From contig NZ_HG326653.1 in the NCBI RefSeq assembly GCF_000308295.2, forward strand, positions 77,043 through 141,042: DNA of 64,000 nucleotides. The letters run 5' to 3'. Positions 27,969 through 38,489 of this stretch are shown here, in pieces. The notes under the pieces are model-generated. The model worked only from the letters and a program-made list of their open reading frames with translations. It was not told where the DNA came from and made no database searches. The stretch is from Afipia birgiae 34632. GTDB taxonomy: Bacteria > Pseudomonadota > Alphaproteobacteria > Rhizobiales > Xanthobacteraceae. Position numbers and translations under genes: made by a program. Position 1 is the first letter of the stretch. Each line of letters opens with the position of its first letter.

Positions 27969-28048
27969 GTCATTGCGAGCGCAGCGAAGCAATCCAGAGC
28001 CACGAAGAAGAACCGGATTGCGTCGTCGCTACGCTCCTCGCAATGACG
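27969..28048. repeat. Second copy of CATTGCGAGCG inverted repeat
   Basis: GTCATTGCGAGCGCAGCGAA and the reverse-complement end CGCTACGCTCCTCGCAATGAC form arms of about 30 bases. It matches the element at 1634-1714. It lies between HPr and a convergent glycosyltransferase gene, where it may act as a transcription barrier. Confidence 0.8.
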
Positions 28049-28063
28049 AACAAAGGCCGCGTC

Positions 28064-29773
28064 CTACTTCTCGTCGGCCGGCCGCGCCGGGCCCGCGATC
28101 CAGATCTTCCACTTCACCGCCGGACCCGCCTTGCCGTGGAAGTAGCGTCGCGAGGTGAGGTCAAGACGTTCCGCCTTCGGCACGGTCTCGTTCATCCAGT
28201 TTTCGCAGACCGGCAGGCGAGAATCCGTGGTGTCGCAGGCACCAATAAATCCGAGCCGCAAGGCCTCTTCAAGACTCGTCAGGCCCGATGCCCATATCTC
28301 ACCGGGCGTAAACGGGGCCGGATGATCGGGACTGTAGAACGTCAGCGGCTCGCCGACCTCGGTGGTGCCCGCGACCACCGCCCAGCGCGTGTTGAAGCGC
28401 GCGCGCCAGGCTTCGGTCAGTTGCAGCGCGAATTCGGACTTCGGCGCGAACGGAACGCCGGCCTCGCCATCGCGGCGCACGGTCTGCGCCGCGATGATCG
28501 GTGAGATCAACAGCATGATCAGCGTGAACGCCAGCCACATGAACAGAAGACGGATCAGCGCCATCTGCGTCACGCGAAGCGACGGCAGCGCGACCAGCGC
28601 CAGCGGCACCAGGAAGAACAGCGAGATACCCCAGTCAGTCTTCATGTAGATGCCGAACGCCACAGCGGCGAGCGGCGGCACCAGACCGACGATAATCTGG
28701 ATGATCCAGATGTGGCGCGCCTGGGTGAGGAACACGCCGGAATTGGGACCGCTCACCCACGGACGCTTCGCCGACGCGATGAACTCGCGGACCACGCCCT
28801 TGCTACGGATCGATTTCCACCATTGCAGCTTCCACGCCAGCGCGATGCCGGCGAAGGCTACGGGGATCAGCAGCAGTCCGATATTGTGCGCGAGATAGAT
28901 CGACGCCAGCCGCAGCGTGGTACCGACCGTCTGCCCGCCATAGACGTGATCGGCATAGATCAGCGGCAGGAAATCCGCCTGCTTCAGCCACCACAGATGC
29001 GGCAGTATCCCGGCGAAGCATACAACGAAGGCCACCCACGGCGCGGGCGAACGCAGGAAACGCATCCGGTCGGGATGAATCAGCGCTGCGAGACCGGCAG
29101 CGCCGATCATGGTCAACACCCAGTATTTCGTCATCAGCGCCAGCGCCGCCGCAAGCCCGAGCCACACGCCCGCGGGCACGGTGCGTTTCTCGAACGCGTT
29201 CAGGTACGCCAGCACGAACAGCGGCAGCGTCACGAGTTGCAGGAGATCAGGATTGTACTTGAAGCCCTTGAAGGTGAAGATCGGATACAGCGCCAGCATC
29301 GCCACCGTGAACATCGCGCGGCGATGATCAACCACCCGCACGGCGATCAGCCAGCAGATCACGAGGCCAAAGCCGGTGACCGTCATCGCCAGCGCGTAGG
29401 TCGACCAGTCGGTGACCGGAAGAATCCGGAACCAGACGCCGGCGATCCAGCCCGCCAGCGGCAGATGCTTGCCATAGCAGAGCAGAAACTTCTGTCCCCA
29501 GGCATAGACTTCGGCGACATCCATATGGACATCCTGCGCGCTCTTCAGCGCGGTGAGGATGATGGTCCAGAGCAGCGCATGCGCCACCGCGAAGCCGATG
29601 ACGAATCTGAGGCTGGTGCCGGGATCATGCGCCACCGCAGCGACCCACGCGGCCACGCGGCGGGTGACGGGCACATGGCGCAGGCGCGATTTCTGCCGGG
29701 ACCGTAATCCGGTGCGCGGGCCGGGGTTTCTTCCGGTTCTGCGCCCTATTTCGGTCGATGAAGCATCGGACAT
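28064..29773 (-). CDS. Glycosyltransferase family 39-like membrane protein
   Basis: A 569-residue polytopic membrane protein of the ArnT/GT39/GT83 type, transferring sugars from polyprenyl-phosphate donors at the periplasmic face. A basic cytoplasmic N-terminus (GRRTGRNPGPRTGLRSRQK) precedes about ten membrane helices. The first loop carries the acidic QDVHMDVAEVYAWGQKFLL, where the catalytic aspartate is expected. DPDLLQL-type KYNPDLLQLVTLP follows. The C-terminal 150 residues form a periplasmic domain (TFYSPDHPAPFTPGE, CDTTDSRLPVCENW). I start at ATG 29773 (AGGT upstream); an extension to 29893 is unsupported. Confidence 0.8.
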   Translation of the reverse strand: MSDASSTEIGRRTGRNPGPRTGLRSRQKSRLRHVPVTRRVAAWVAAVAHDPGTSLRFVIGFAVAHALLWTIILTALKSAQDVHMDVAEVYAWGQKFLLCYGKHLPLAGWIAGVWFRILPVTDWSTYALAMTVTGFGLVICWLIAVRVVDHRRAMFTVAMLALYPIFTFKGFKYNPDLLQLVTLPLFVLAYLNAFEKRTVPAGVWLGLAAALALMTKYWVLTMIGAAGLAALIHPDRMRFLRSPAPWVAFVVCFAGILPHLWWLKQADFLPLIYADHVYGGQTVGTTLRLASIYLAHNIGLLLIPVAFAGIALAWKLQWWKSIRSKGVVREFIASAKRPWVSGPNSGVFLTQARHIWIIQIIVGLVPPLAAVAFGIYMKTDWGISLFFLVPLALVALPSLRVTQMALIRLLFMWLAFTLIMLLISPIIAAQTVRRDGEAGVPFAPKSEFALQLTEAWRARFNTRWAVVAGTTEVGEPLTFYSPDHPAPFTPGEIWASGLTSLEEALRLGFIGACDTTDSRLPVCENWMNETVPKAERLDLTSRRYFHGKAGPAVKWKIWIAGPARPADEK

Positions 29774-29933
29774 TGCAGTCAACCTTGTCGGAAACTGGCA
29801 CCTGATACTACCGCCGTAGCTAGCAGCGTGAAGCCCGCGGCGGCAACAGCAAATCATTGCGATTCTGCGGAAGTCAGCCTCGGAACACCCCAATTTTGTT
29901 GCCGCTTTGCAAGCCGGGTGCTATCCCGCGCCC

Positions 29934-31739
<1,806 letters not shown>

Positions 31740-31747
31740 GACTAGGC

Positions 31748-31771
31748 AAAATGAGGATCGCGCTCATTTTT
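31748..31771. terminator. Hairpin after lepA
   Basis: AAAATGAG and CTCATTTT pair over eight bases around a 7-base loop, followed by T. It begins nine bases after the lepA stop and overlaps the last codons of the convergent nuclease gene. It is a weak but plausible terminator. Confidence 0.5.
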
Positions 31772-32354
31772 GATCGCGCTCTACGATGCCTTTAAGCCAA
31801 GATTGAAGTCCTGCGCCATTTACTAGTTCAATACGATGCGGAACTGCAGCGGCCAAATTTGGATCCTCTAAAAGGCGCGGCGCAAAGTCGGACGTTGTAG
31901 TAATAATTCCCTTTGAAGCATTTGGATCAAGGCCAACTACACCCATCAATGCATGCACCTGCTCTTTCGTGATCAGATTCCCCGGCGCGTATGCTTTGAC
32001 AGACCCCAAAATTCTGACGCTACCGACCCCTTTGCGAACTGCGATTACGTCCCGCCCGTGATCACCGGAACGTGGCGTTAGTGTCACGTCATCGTAACCA
32101 TCTTTTTTAAATGCGCCTGCGACAATTTCCTCCCACTTGTCTGGAGGAATTTTGAAGGCCTGTGACCAATCACAGCCCAAAACCCGAACTATTTCATTCC
32201 AGATTGTTTTTGTTGATGCGATCAACCTTCCTTCACCTGTCTTCGCGTCGAAATTAACGGCAGATATAAGGTGCAGGGCGGGAAGTTGATGCACCTCTGC
32301 TGGAAATGGCACCTCCCCAATTGCATGTTCGCCTATTGCGCCAAATCCCAACAT
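31764..32354 (-). CDS. Mrr-like restriction endonuclease-fold protein (low GC)
   Basis: A 196-residue protein with an N-terminal region of unknown fold and a C-terminal Mrr_cat-like nuclease domain. In the latter, WEEIVAGAFKKDGYDDVTLTPRSGDHGRDVIAVRKG supplies the conserved Glu and Asp, and ILGSVKAYAPGN lies where QxK normally does, so the Gln/Glu is Ser here. GIITTTSDFAPR matches the following strand. Base composition is near 47% GC against about 64% in neighbours, suggesting transfer. No methylase or specificity gene is adjacent, so it may be a solitary type IV-like nuclease or a decayed one. AGGA precedes the ATG. Confidence 0.72.
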   Translation of the reverse strand: MLGFGAIGEHAIGEVPFPAEVHQLPALHLISAVNFDAKTGEGRLIASTKTIWNEIVRVLGCDWSQAFKIPPDKWEEIVAGAFKKDGYDDVTLTPRSGDHGRDVIAVRKGVGSVRILGSVKAYAPGNLITKEQVHALMGVVGLDPNASKGIITTTSDFAPRLLEDPNLAAAVPHRIELVNGAGLQSWLKGIVERDQK

Positions 32355-32912
32355 GATTTTTCCTGTCGCGACGATGTTAAAACTATCGGCTCAACCGCAT
32401 ATGATGTCGACTTGAATAAATTGTCTTGACTTTATTCCTATTTTCTCTATCCGTAAAATCTTTCGTCCCTCCCCGCTCATGACGCGGAGGGATGAATGCC
32501 TCGGCCGCACCCCATGACCACGGGGCGCGGCTGGTGGAGCGCCGGGAGGCGCAGCGTCCGCGCGGTGGGCTTCGCAACCCCACCGATTGCGCGACGCGCG
32601 CGCCTCGCGAGACGGACTCGCAATCCGCTCTCGTTGCGGCACGCGGACGAACCTCTCGCAAAGGTTCGTCATGAGGGGTCTCGCAAACCCCTGGCGCCTC
32701 CCGGCGCTCCATTTCTTCGTAAGGGGAAATGCAAACGGGACCGGGCATTCCGCGCCCTCGCTGAAGCGGATGCAAACCCGCGCCCCGAAATCGGGCTCAG
32801 CTTTCGAAAGTCCTGACGCGTCTACCCGCCTCACCTCAGCGCTTCCTGCCAGCAATCGCTGACCTTCCGCGCCGTTTCGCCGCAAGCCACGCTCCGGCTT
32901 TCAGCTTGATCA
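32355..32912. other. Gene-free region, AT-rich then GC-rich
   Basis: I see no convincing gene here. Bases 32355-32460 are AT-rich and probably hold the promoter of the Mrr-like gene. Bases 32490-32880 are very GC-rich, with overlapping open frames on both strands (for example 32391-32885 minus, 32587-32862 plus) that translate to Arg/Pro-rich, non-protein-like sequence. Such stretches recur in related genomes as spurious ORFs. A non-coding RNA or decayed element cannot be excluded. Confidence 0.5.
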
Positions 32913-32934
32913 TTGCAACTCATTCGCATTTGCA
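32913..32934. promoter_or_regulatory. Possible Fur-family box upstream of the cupredoxin gene
   Basis: On the minus strand it reads GCAAAT-GCGAAT-g-AGTTGC, which can be laid out as three hexamers in the 6-6-1-6 geometry used by Fur-type regulators. It ends about 70 bases before the cupredoxin start, a normal operator distance. The same GCGAAT hexamer occurs palindromically before the porin gene at 54475-54487. Confidence 0.4.
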
Positions 32935-33005
32935 TGACATTCGAACAAATTGTTTGCGGCCATGCATTTTCCGGCGCGGAAGCATCACACAACAGGAGAC
33001 ACATC

Positions 33006-33500
33006 ATGCTGGCATCGTATCGCTTCGCGCTCAGCGCGGCCGTTGCACTTGGGCTTGGGCTTGTTGGACTTGCCTCGGGCGCAGCGCTCGCCGCGGGCGA
33101 CCTGTCGAAGCAGACACCGATCGAGGTCACGGTCGATCTCGGTTCACCCGGCAAGCACGCGTTCTCGCCGAACAAGCTGCGCTTCGAGACCGGAAAACTT
33201 TACAAGCTGGTGCTGCGCAACCCGAGCAACGATCCGCACTACTTCACCTCGCATGGCTTCTCGCAAATGATCTGGACGCGCAAGGTGCAGGTGACGCAGA
33301 GCCGCGACGGCAAGACAAATACACTCGCCGAATTCAAGGGAGCGATTCGAGAGGTCGAAGTTTATCCGGGACAATCCGCCGAATGGTGGTTCGTGCCGGT
33401 CGCGGCCGGCCGCGTCAACGATCTGCGTTGCGGCATCACTGCGAGCGACGGACGAACCCATGCCGATCACGGCATGACGGGCGAGATCGTCATTGAATGA
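33006..33500 (+). CDS. Exported cupredoxin-like copper protein
   Basis: A 164-residue protein with a signal peptide (LSAAVALGLGLVGLASGAALA, cleavage before AGDLSK) and a cupredoxin-like barrel. Candidate type-1 copper ligands are the histidine in NDPHYFTSHGF and the Cys-His-Met series LRCGITASDG then THADHGMTGEIVI near the C-terminus. The domain lies in the periplasm, where such proteins carry electrons or accompany metal uptake. AGGAG is eight bases before ATG 33006. No partner transporter is adjacent. The upstream Fur-like site suggests metal control (inference). Confidence 0.75.
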   Translation: MLASYRFALSAAVALGLGLVGLASGAALAAGDLSKQTPIEVTVDLGSPGKHAFSPNKLRFETGKLYKLVLRNPSNDPHYFTSHGFSQMIWTRKVQVTQSRDGKTNTLAEFKGAIREVEVYPGQSAEWWFVPVAAGRVNDLRCGITASDGRTHADHGMTGEIVIE

Positions 33501-33605
33501 CAGGGTCCAAACGAACCGCGCTGAGAGTAACGCACAACCTGCACTTGTCTCAGGTTCGCCGCGCGCGTAACGTGCGCGGGTCCTATTCAATCATCGGAGA
33601 CAGTG

Positions 33606-33854
33606 ATGGCAGCGTCCTACAAATTTGAAATCTACAAAGACAAGTCCGGCGAATTCCGTTTCCGCTTCCGCGCGCCGAACGGCGAGAAGATGTTCGCTTC
33701 GGAAGGCTATTCCAGCAAGGCGTCGGCCAAGAGCACGATCAAGTCGGTCATCAAGAACGTCGGCAAGGCCGAGATCGACGACGTCTCCAAGGCCGTGAAG
33801 GCCGCGCCGAAAGCCAAGGCAGCGAAGAAGAAAAAGAAATCCAAGAAGAAGTGA
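33606..33854 (+). CDS. DUF1508 (YegP-like) protein with Lys-rich tail
   Basis: An 82-residue protein with one DUF1508 repeat (YKFEIYKDKSGEFRFRFRAP, NGEKMFASEGYSSKASAKSTIKSVIKN). The tail is almost pure Lys/Ala (KAKAAKKKKKSKKK), suggesting nucleic-acid or acidic-surface contact. E. coli YegP has two repeats; single-repeat forms with basic tails are common in rhizobia. ATG 33606 has GGAG six bases upstream. A strong terminator follows. Function unknown. Confidence 0.85.
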   Translation: MAASYKFEIYKDKSGEFRFRFRAPNGEKMFASEGYSSKASAKSTIKSVIKNVGKAEIDDVSKAVKAAPKAKAAKKKKKSKKK

Positions 33855-33877
33855 TTTCAGCGAGTCATTCTCACAAA

Positions 33878-33909
33878 GGAAAACCCCGGCTCTGAGCCGG
33901 GGTTTTTCG
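33878..33909. terminator. Bidirectional rho-independent terminator
   Basis: CCCCGGCT-ctg-AGCCGGGG is an 8-bp GC stem flanked by AAA on the left and TTTTT on the right. It ends the DUF1508 transcript and lies before the convergent PAS-GGDEF-EAL gene end at 33947. Confidence 0.9.
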
Positions 33910-33946
33910 TTTTGCAGCGGGCTTGCAGCCGATGGCGGCGGGCAGC

Positions 33947-36163
33947 TTACGCCACGCGGGCGCTTGCGCTCGTCGCGTTGCGCTGGGCTTGCAGCAGCGC
34001 GGTGATCTCGGCGTTCGGCCGTGCGCGGCTGAACAGGAAGCCTTGTCCCTCGTGACAGCCTTCGGCGCGCAGGCAGCTCAGTTCGGCTTCGGTTTCGACG
34101 CCTTCCGCGGTGATGGTGACGCCGAGACCCATGCCGAGCGAGATGATCGAACGCATGATCGCCTGGCCGTCATGGTTGGAATCGAGATCCTGCACGAAGG
34201 AGCGGTCGATCTTGATCTTGTCGAACGGAAAGCTGCGCAGATAGCTTAGCGACGAATATCCGGTGCCGAAATCGTCCATCGAAATCCGCACGCCGAGCGC
34301 GCGCAACGCGTGCAGCGTCGCCAGCACCTGATCGCTCTTGTCGAGCAGCACGGTTTCGGTGATCTCCAGTTCGAGCCGCTTCGGCGACAGGCCGGAGGTT
34401 TTCAGCGCGTCCATCACCACCGACAACAGGTTGCCGACGCGGAACTGCAGCGGCGACAGGTTGACCGCGACACGCACATCGTCAGGCCATTGCGCGGCAT
34501 CCATGCAGGCGCGCCGCAGCATCAGCCCGCCGACCGCGTTGATCAGGCCGGTTTCCTCGGCGACCGGAATGAATTCCGACGGCGGGATCATGCCGCGTTC
34601 GCGGTCCGGCCAGCGCACCAGCGCCTCGAATCCGGTGATCAGCCCGCTTTTGAGATCGACCAGCGGCTGATAATGCGGCTGAAGCACATTGTTCTCGATG
34701 GCGCCGCGCAGGTCGATTTCGACGCGGCGGCGGGTCTGCGCGCGGGCGTCCATTTCCGACTCGAAGAAACTGAACGTGCCGTGACCTTCGCTCTTGGCGC
34801 GCGACAGCGCCATGTCGGCATTCTTGAGCAGCTTCTCGGCGTCGTCGCCGTCGCCGGGCGCGATCGCGATGCCGATGCAGGCGCCGCTGATGATGGTGTG
34901 GCCGTCGAACAGATAGGGTTCGCTGATGGCGTCGATCAGGCGCCGCGCCAGAAATGCCACTTCTTCAGGACGGTTCACGCCGGCCTGAACGATGGCGAAT
35001 TCGTCGGAGCCGAGGCGCGCGATGGCGTCCTCCTCGCGCAGTGACGAGCGCAGGCGCTTGGTCACGCCCTTCAGCAGCTTGTCGCCGATCGCATGACCCA
35101 GCGTATCGTTGATGCCCTTGAAGTTATCAAGATCGAGAAACAGCACCGCGACCTTGTCGCCGCTGCGGCGCGTATGCGCCAGAAGTTCGTCGAGCCGCTG
35201 CCGCAGCAGGATGCGGTTCGGCAGTCCGGTGAGGCCGTCGTGCTGCGCCATGAAGGCGAGCCGCGCCTCGGCGCGCTTGCGCTCGGTGATGTCCATCAGC
35301 GCCAGCAGCATCGCCGGCTGTCCATCGAAGACCAGAAGGCGCGAGTAGATCGCAACGTCGATCAGCGAACCGTCGGCCTTGACATGTTTCCACGTCCGCG
35401 CGGCGCGCTCCTCGGTGGTCTGGTCGCCGGTCCACGGCGCCGCCTGATCGAAGGCCTGCACGTCCGAGATTTTCAGCTTCTCGAAATCTGCCCGCGAATA
35501 GCCGTAATGTGCGATCGCCGCGTCGTTGACGCTGATGATGCGCTCATTGTCCTGGGAGCAGACGATCATCGGCACCGGATTGCCGTCGAACAGCAGGCGG
35601 AACGAGGCTTCACGCTGTTTCAGTTCGGTGATGTCGACGCGCAGTCCGATCACGCCGCCGTCGCCTGTGAGGCGTTCCTCGATCAGGATGCAGCGGCCGT
35701 CGGACAGCGTCTGCTCGTGACGATGACCGGGATGATAGAGCTTCTCGAGCCGCTCGGTGATCCACTCGTCCTCGCGGCCGACGGCTTCGGGATAATCGCC
35801 GCGCTCAACGCCGACCTTCAGCGTATCGCGCAGCATCGCGCCTTCTTCGAAAAGATCGGCGCTCTTGCTGTAGATCTCGGCGTATTTCTTGTTCCAGAGA
35901 ATGTAGCGGCCATCGGGGTCAAGAAACACGATGCCCTGCGGCAGGATATCGATCGCTTCGCGCAGGCGCGCATTGGATCGCGCGGCATCTGCCATCGCCG
36001 CTTCGGCTTCCGCGCGCGTACGCACGACCTCGCCGAGGTCGGAAATCTTGCGGCCCTTGCTCGACAGCTTCGGCACGGCCTTGGGCCGGCGAACCGACAA
36101 CCTTCCCCGTGTATGTGCTGACTTTCCGGTCCTGGTTTTTGATTTTGGCCGATTGATCGGCAT
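33947..36163 (-). CDS. PAS-PAS-GGDEF-EAL cyclic-di-GMP protein
   Basis: A 738-residue cytoplasmic protein with no membrane segment. PAS domains occupy about 70-190 (IDILPQGIVFLDPDGRYILW) and 205-320 (LLFDGNPVPMIVCSQDNERI). The GGDEF domain (about 335-500) has DLDNFKGINDTLGH but the active-site loop reads RLGSDEF instead of GGDEF, which may weaken cyclase activity. The EAL domain (about 510-760) keeps FEALVRW, NLSPLQF, ITETVLL and DDFGTGYSSLSYL, so phosphodiesterase activity is likely. I start at ATG 36163 with GGGG upstream; longer frames lack a ribosome site. It is divergent from mepA. Confidence 0.93.
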   Translation of the reverse strand: MPINRPKSKTRTGKSAHTRGRLSVRRPKAVPKLSSKGRKISDLGEVVRTRAEAEAAMADAARSNARLREAIDILPQGIVFLDPDGRYILWNKKYAEIYSKSADLFEEGAMLRDTLKVGVERGDYPEAVGREDEWITERLEKLYHPGHRHEQTLSDGRCILIEERLTGDGGVIGLRVDITELKQREASFRLLFDGNPVPMIVCSQDNERIISVNDAAIAHYGYSRADFEKLKISDVQAFDQAAPWTGDQTTEERAARTWKHVKADGSLIDVAIYSRLLVFDGQPAMLLALMDITERKRAEARLAFMAQHDGLTGLPNRILLRQRLDELLAHTRRSGDKVAVLFLDLDNFKGINDTLGHAIGDKLLKGVTKRLRSSLREEDAIARLGSDEFAIVQAGVNRPEEVAFLARRLIDAISEPYLFDGHTIISGACIGIAIAPGDGDDAEKLLKNADMALSRAKSEGHGTFSFFESEMDARAQTRRRVEIDLRGAIENNVLQPHYQPLVDLKSGLITGFEALVRWPDRERGMIPPSEFIPVAEETGLINAVGGLMLRRACMDAAQWPDDVRVAVNLSPLQFRVGNLLSVVMDALKTSGLSPKRLELEITETVLLDKSDQVLATLHALRALGVRISMDDFGTGYSSLSYLRSFPFDKIKIDRSFVQDLDSNHDGQAIMRSIISLGMGLGVTITAEGVETEAELSCLRAEGCHEGQGFLFSRARPNAEITALLQAQRNATSASARVA

Positions 36164-36503
36164 CGCCCCGCATCCTCGCATTCTGCGGGCAGCAGTCTTG
36201 CTATAAGTGTCTGAAAAAATGGTATCTCTCGGCGCTGGCCTCAGCCTTCGGCCGGGATTGATGCATACCGGGCAAACAAAAATGCTCAATTGCAAGGCTT
36301 TTGCCGGGGACGAGAGCGACGGATCACAGTATCAGAAGCAGCATTTGCTACTGGGCTACCGCAGCTGGCGAACGATGACGCGCAACAATGCACCCCGGGA
36401 ACAGCGTTCCGTACCAATATGCGTCATTCCCCGTCATGCCTAACGTCAGGTTAAGGATCGTGCCGTCTCGTCGCCGATGCGGCCTTCCGCTATAAGAGAC
36501 ACC
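36164..36503. promoter_or_regulatory. Divergent intergenic region GGDEF-EAL / mepA
   Basis: About 340 bases with no supported gene; an open frame at 36207-36443 has no ribosome site and unremarkable codon use. The region must hold both promoters. I see no palindrome, hairpin with T-run or known riboswitch. Confidence 0.4.
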
Positions 36504-37442
36504 ATGAAGCGACACCGTCTGATTCCCGCGCTCGCCCTGATGTCAGCCGTCCTGTCGGCGGCAAACCCGGCATCGGCGCAGGACAAGGGAAGCGTCAATC
36601 CGAAGCCGCTTCCGCCGCTCGCCAATCCCACCGATCCCAATGTTGCCGCCAAGGAACTGTTCGGCCGCAAGCCGCTGCCTGCAGCACTCGCGCCGCAGCC
36701 GATCGGCTTTTACGCCAGAGGCTGCATTGCCGGCGCCGTCGCGCTGCCGATCAACGGATCTGCGTGGCAGGTCATGCGGCTGTCGCGCAACCGCAACTGG
36801 GGACATCCTGATCTCATTACGCTGCTGGAGCGAGTCGCCACCAAGGCTCAGAAGGCGGCGGGCTGGCCGGGACTTCTCGTCGGCGACATGTCACAGCCAC
36901 GCGGCGGACCAATGCTGACGGGCCACACCAGCCATCAGGTCGGGCTCGACGCCGACATCTGGCTGACGCCGATGCCGAACCGGCAGCTCTCGCGCGAAGA
37001 GCGCGAGGAAACGTCCGCGGTCATGATGGTGCGGCAGGATCGTCTCGATATCGATTCCAAGGTCTGGACGCCAACACACCTTCCGGTCATTCGCGCCGCC
37101 GCGCAGGAGCCGCAGGTGGAGCGCATCTTCGTCAATGCCGCGATCAAGAAGGCGCTGTGCCGGGAAGCGAAGGGCGACCGGAGCTGGCTTTCAAAGGTGC
37201 GTCCGATGTACGGGCACGACTATCATTTTCATATCCGCATGAAGTGTCCAGCGGGCAGTTCCAACTGCGAAGCGCAACCGCCGCCGAACGATGGCGAGGG
37301 CTGCAGCACGGGCGATCTTGCCTACTGGTTCAGCGACGCGGTGCTGCATCCGAAGCCGCCACCAAAGCCGCCCAAGCCCAAGCCTCCGCTGACACTCGCA
37401 AATCTGCCTGCCGAATGCCGGCAGGTGTTGCAGGCGCCATAG
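36504..37442 (+). CDS. mepA: Penicillin-insensitive murein endopeptidase
   Basis: LAS-family zinc endopeptidase that cuts D-Ala-mDAP cross-links in peptidoglycan, 312 residues. A signal peptide (LIPALALMSAVLSAANPASA) targets the periplasm. Zinc ligands appear in TGHTSHQVGLDADIWL (His and Asp) and YGHDYHFHIRMKC (His). QVMRLSRNRNWGHPDL is also characteristic. A Pro/Lys-rich linker and LPAECRQVL end the protein. ATG 36504 begins the signal peptide; a start at 36477 is less likely. Confidence 0.93.
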   Translation: MKRHRLIPALALMSAVLSAANPASAQDKGSVNPKPLPPLANPTDPNVAAKELFGRKPLPAALAPQPIGFYARGCIAGAVALPINGSAWQVMRLSRNRNWGHPDLITLLERVATKAQKAAGWPGLLVGDMSQPRGGPMLTGHTSHQVGLDADIWLTPMPNRQLSREEREETSAVMMVRQDRLDIDSKVWTPTHLPVIRAAAQEPQVERIFVNAAIKKALCREAKGDRSWLSKVRPMYGHDYHFHIRMKCPAGSSNCEAQPPPNDGEGCSTGDLAYWFSDAVLHPKPPPKPPKPKPPLTLANLPAECRQVLQAP

Positions 37443-37658
37443 CGTCCCAGAGCGCCGTCAGCCGGAGCGGAGCACCGAACAGCGATTCCAGGGCTTTACG
37501 CACGAACCATGCCTGATATGGTCGCTGCCAACGATGCTCCGTCATGCTGCGCGCTGTCGGAGTTGCCGGAACGGCGCTTCCGCTTGTCGTCAGATGACAT
37601 AATCGAAGCCGGTTTGAGCACGCGTTTTTTTGCGCGCGCACCGCTATGGAGCGCCCCA

Positions 37659-38483
37659 ATGACCTTTATGCCTCGTTGTCTCGTCGTCACTGCGCTTGTC
37701 TGCGCGCCACTTTTCTCGATGGCTCAGGCGCAGGACGCGAATCCCGCTGGTGCGCCGCCAGCGGCCGCGCAGGACAAGACTCTCACGGTCTTTGCAGCTG
37801 CGTCCATGAAGAACGCGCTCGACGAAGCCAATGCCGCCTATACTGCCAAGACAGGCACCAAGGTGGTCTCAAGCTACGCCGCGAGCTCCGCGCTCGCCAA
37901 ACAACTCGAACAGGGCGCGCCGGCGGACATCTTCATTTCGGCCGACACTGACTGGATGGATTATTCGGTCGGCAGAAAAACCATCAGCGAACCGAGCCGC
38001 GTCAATCTGCTCGGCAACAAGATCGTGCTGATCGCGCCGAAGGATACCAAACTCGCGAACGTCACAATCGGACAGGGCTTCGACCTCGCCAAGCTCGCAG
38101 GTGACGGCAAGATCGCGACAGGCGATGTCAAGGCTGTGCCGGTCGGCAAATATGCCAAGGCAGCGCTCGAAAGGCTCGGAGCATGGCAGGCGGCCGAGCC
38201 GAAGTTCGCAATGGCAGAAAGCGTGCGCGCGGCGCTCGCACTGGTGGCGCGCGGTGAGGCCAATCTCGGCATCGTGTACGAGACCGACGCCAAGGTTGAA
38301 CCGGGCGTGAAGATCATCGGCGCCTTCCCGGCGGATTCGCATCCGGCGATCATCTATCCGGTCGCCGCGACGGCCAGTGCAAGGGCTGACGCACCGGGCT
38401 ATCTCGCGTTCTTGCGTTCGGCAGCAGCCAAGGCGATCTTCGAGAAGTACGGCTTCACATTTTTGATCAAGCCTGTCTCCTGA
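37659..38483 (+). CDS. modA: Molybdate-binding periplasmic protein
   Basis: Binding protein of the high-affinity molybdate importer, 274 residues with signal peptide (CLVVTALVCAPLFSMAQA). The ModA pattern is TLTVFAAASMKNALDEA, then SYAASSALAKQLEQGAPADIFISAD and GEANLGIVYETDA; the serines and backbone amides of these loops bind the oxyanion. ATG 37659 has GGAG eight bases upstream. First gene of modABC, six bases from modB. I found no convincing ModE box in the 216-base leader. Confidence 0.94.
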   Translation: MTFMPRCLVVTALVCAPLFSMAQAQDANPAGAPPAAAQDKTLTVFAAASMKNALDEANAAYTAKTGTKVVSSYAASSALAKQLEQGAPADIFISADTDWMDYSVGRKTISEPSRVNLLGNKIVLIAPKDTKLANVTIGQGFDLAKLAGDGKIATGDVKAVPVGKYAKAALERLGAWQAAEPKFAMAESVRAALALVARGEANLGIVYETDAKVEPGVKIIGAFPADSHPAIIYPVAATASARADAPGYLAFLRSAAAKAIFEKYGFTFLIKPVS

Positions 38484-38489
38484 GGCCGC

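Noticed and set aside
24764-28048. Full sugar-transporting PTS
   Set aside because: No EIIB, EIIC or EI gene is present; only HprK, EIIA-Man and HPr, which fit the regulatory alphaproteobacterial form.
28712-29707. 331-codon plus-strand frame opposite the glycosyltransferase
   Set aside because: Composition typical of antisense frames (Arg/Gln/His-rich), while the minus strand encodes a coherent membrane protein.
32391-32885. Minus-strand open frame in the gene-free GC-rich stretch
   Set aside because: Low-complexity Arg/Pro-rich translation, competing frames on both strands and no ribosome site; reported only as a region.
37560-37658. Possible ModE box before modA (GACATAATCG near 37590)
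   Set aside because: Only one half resembles the ModE operator and the other half does not match, so it is not listed.
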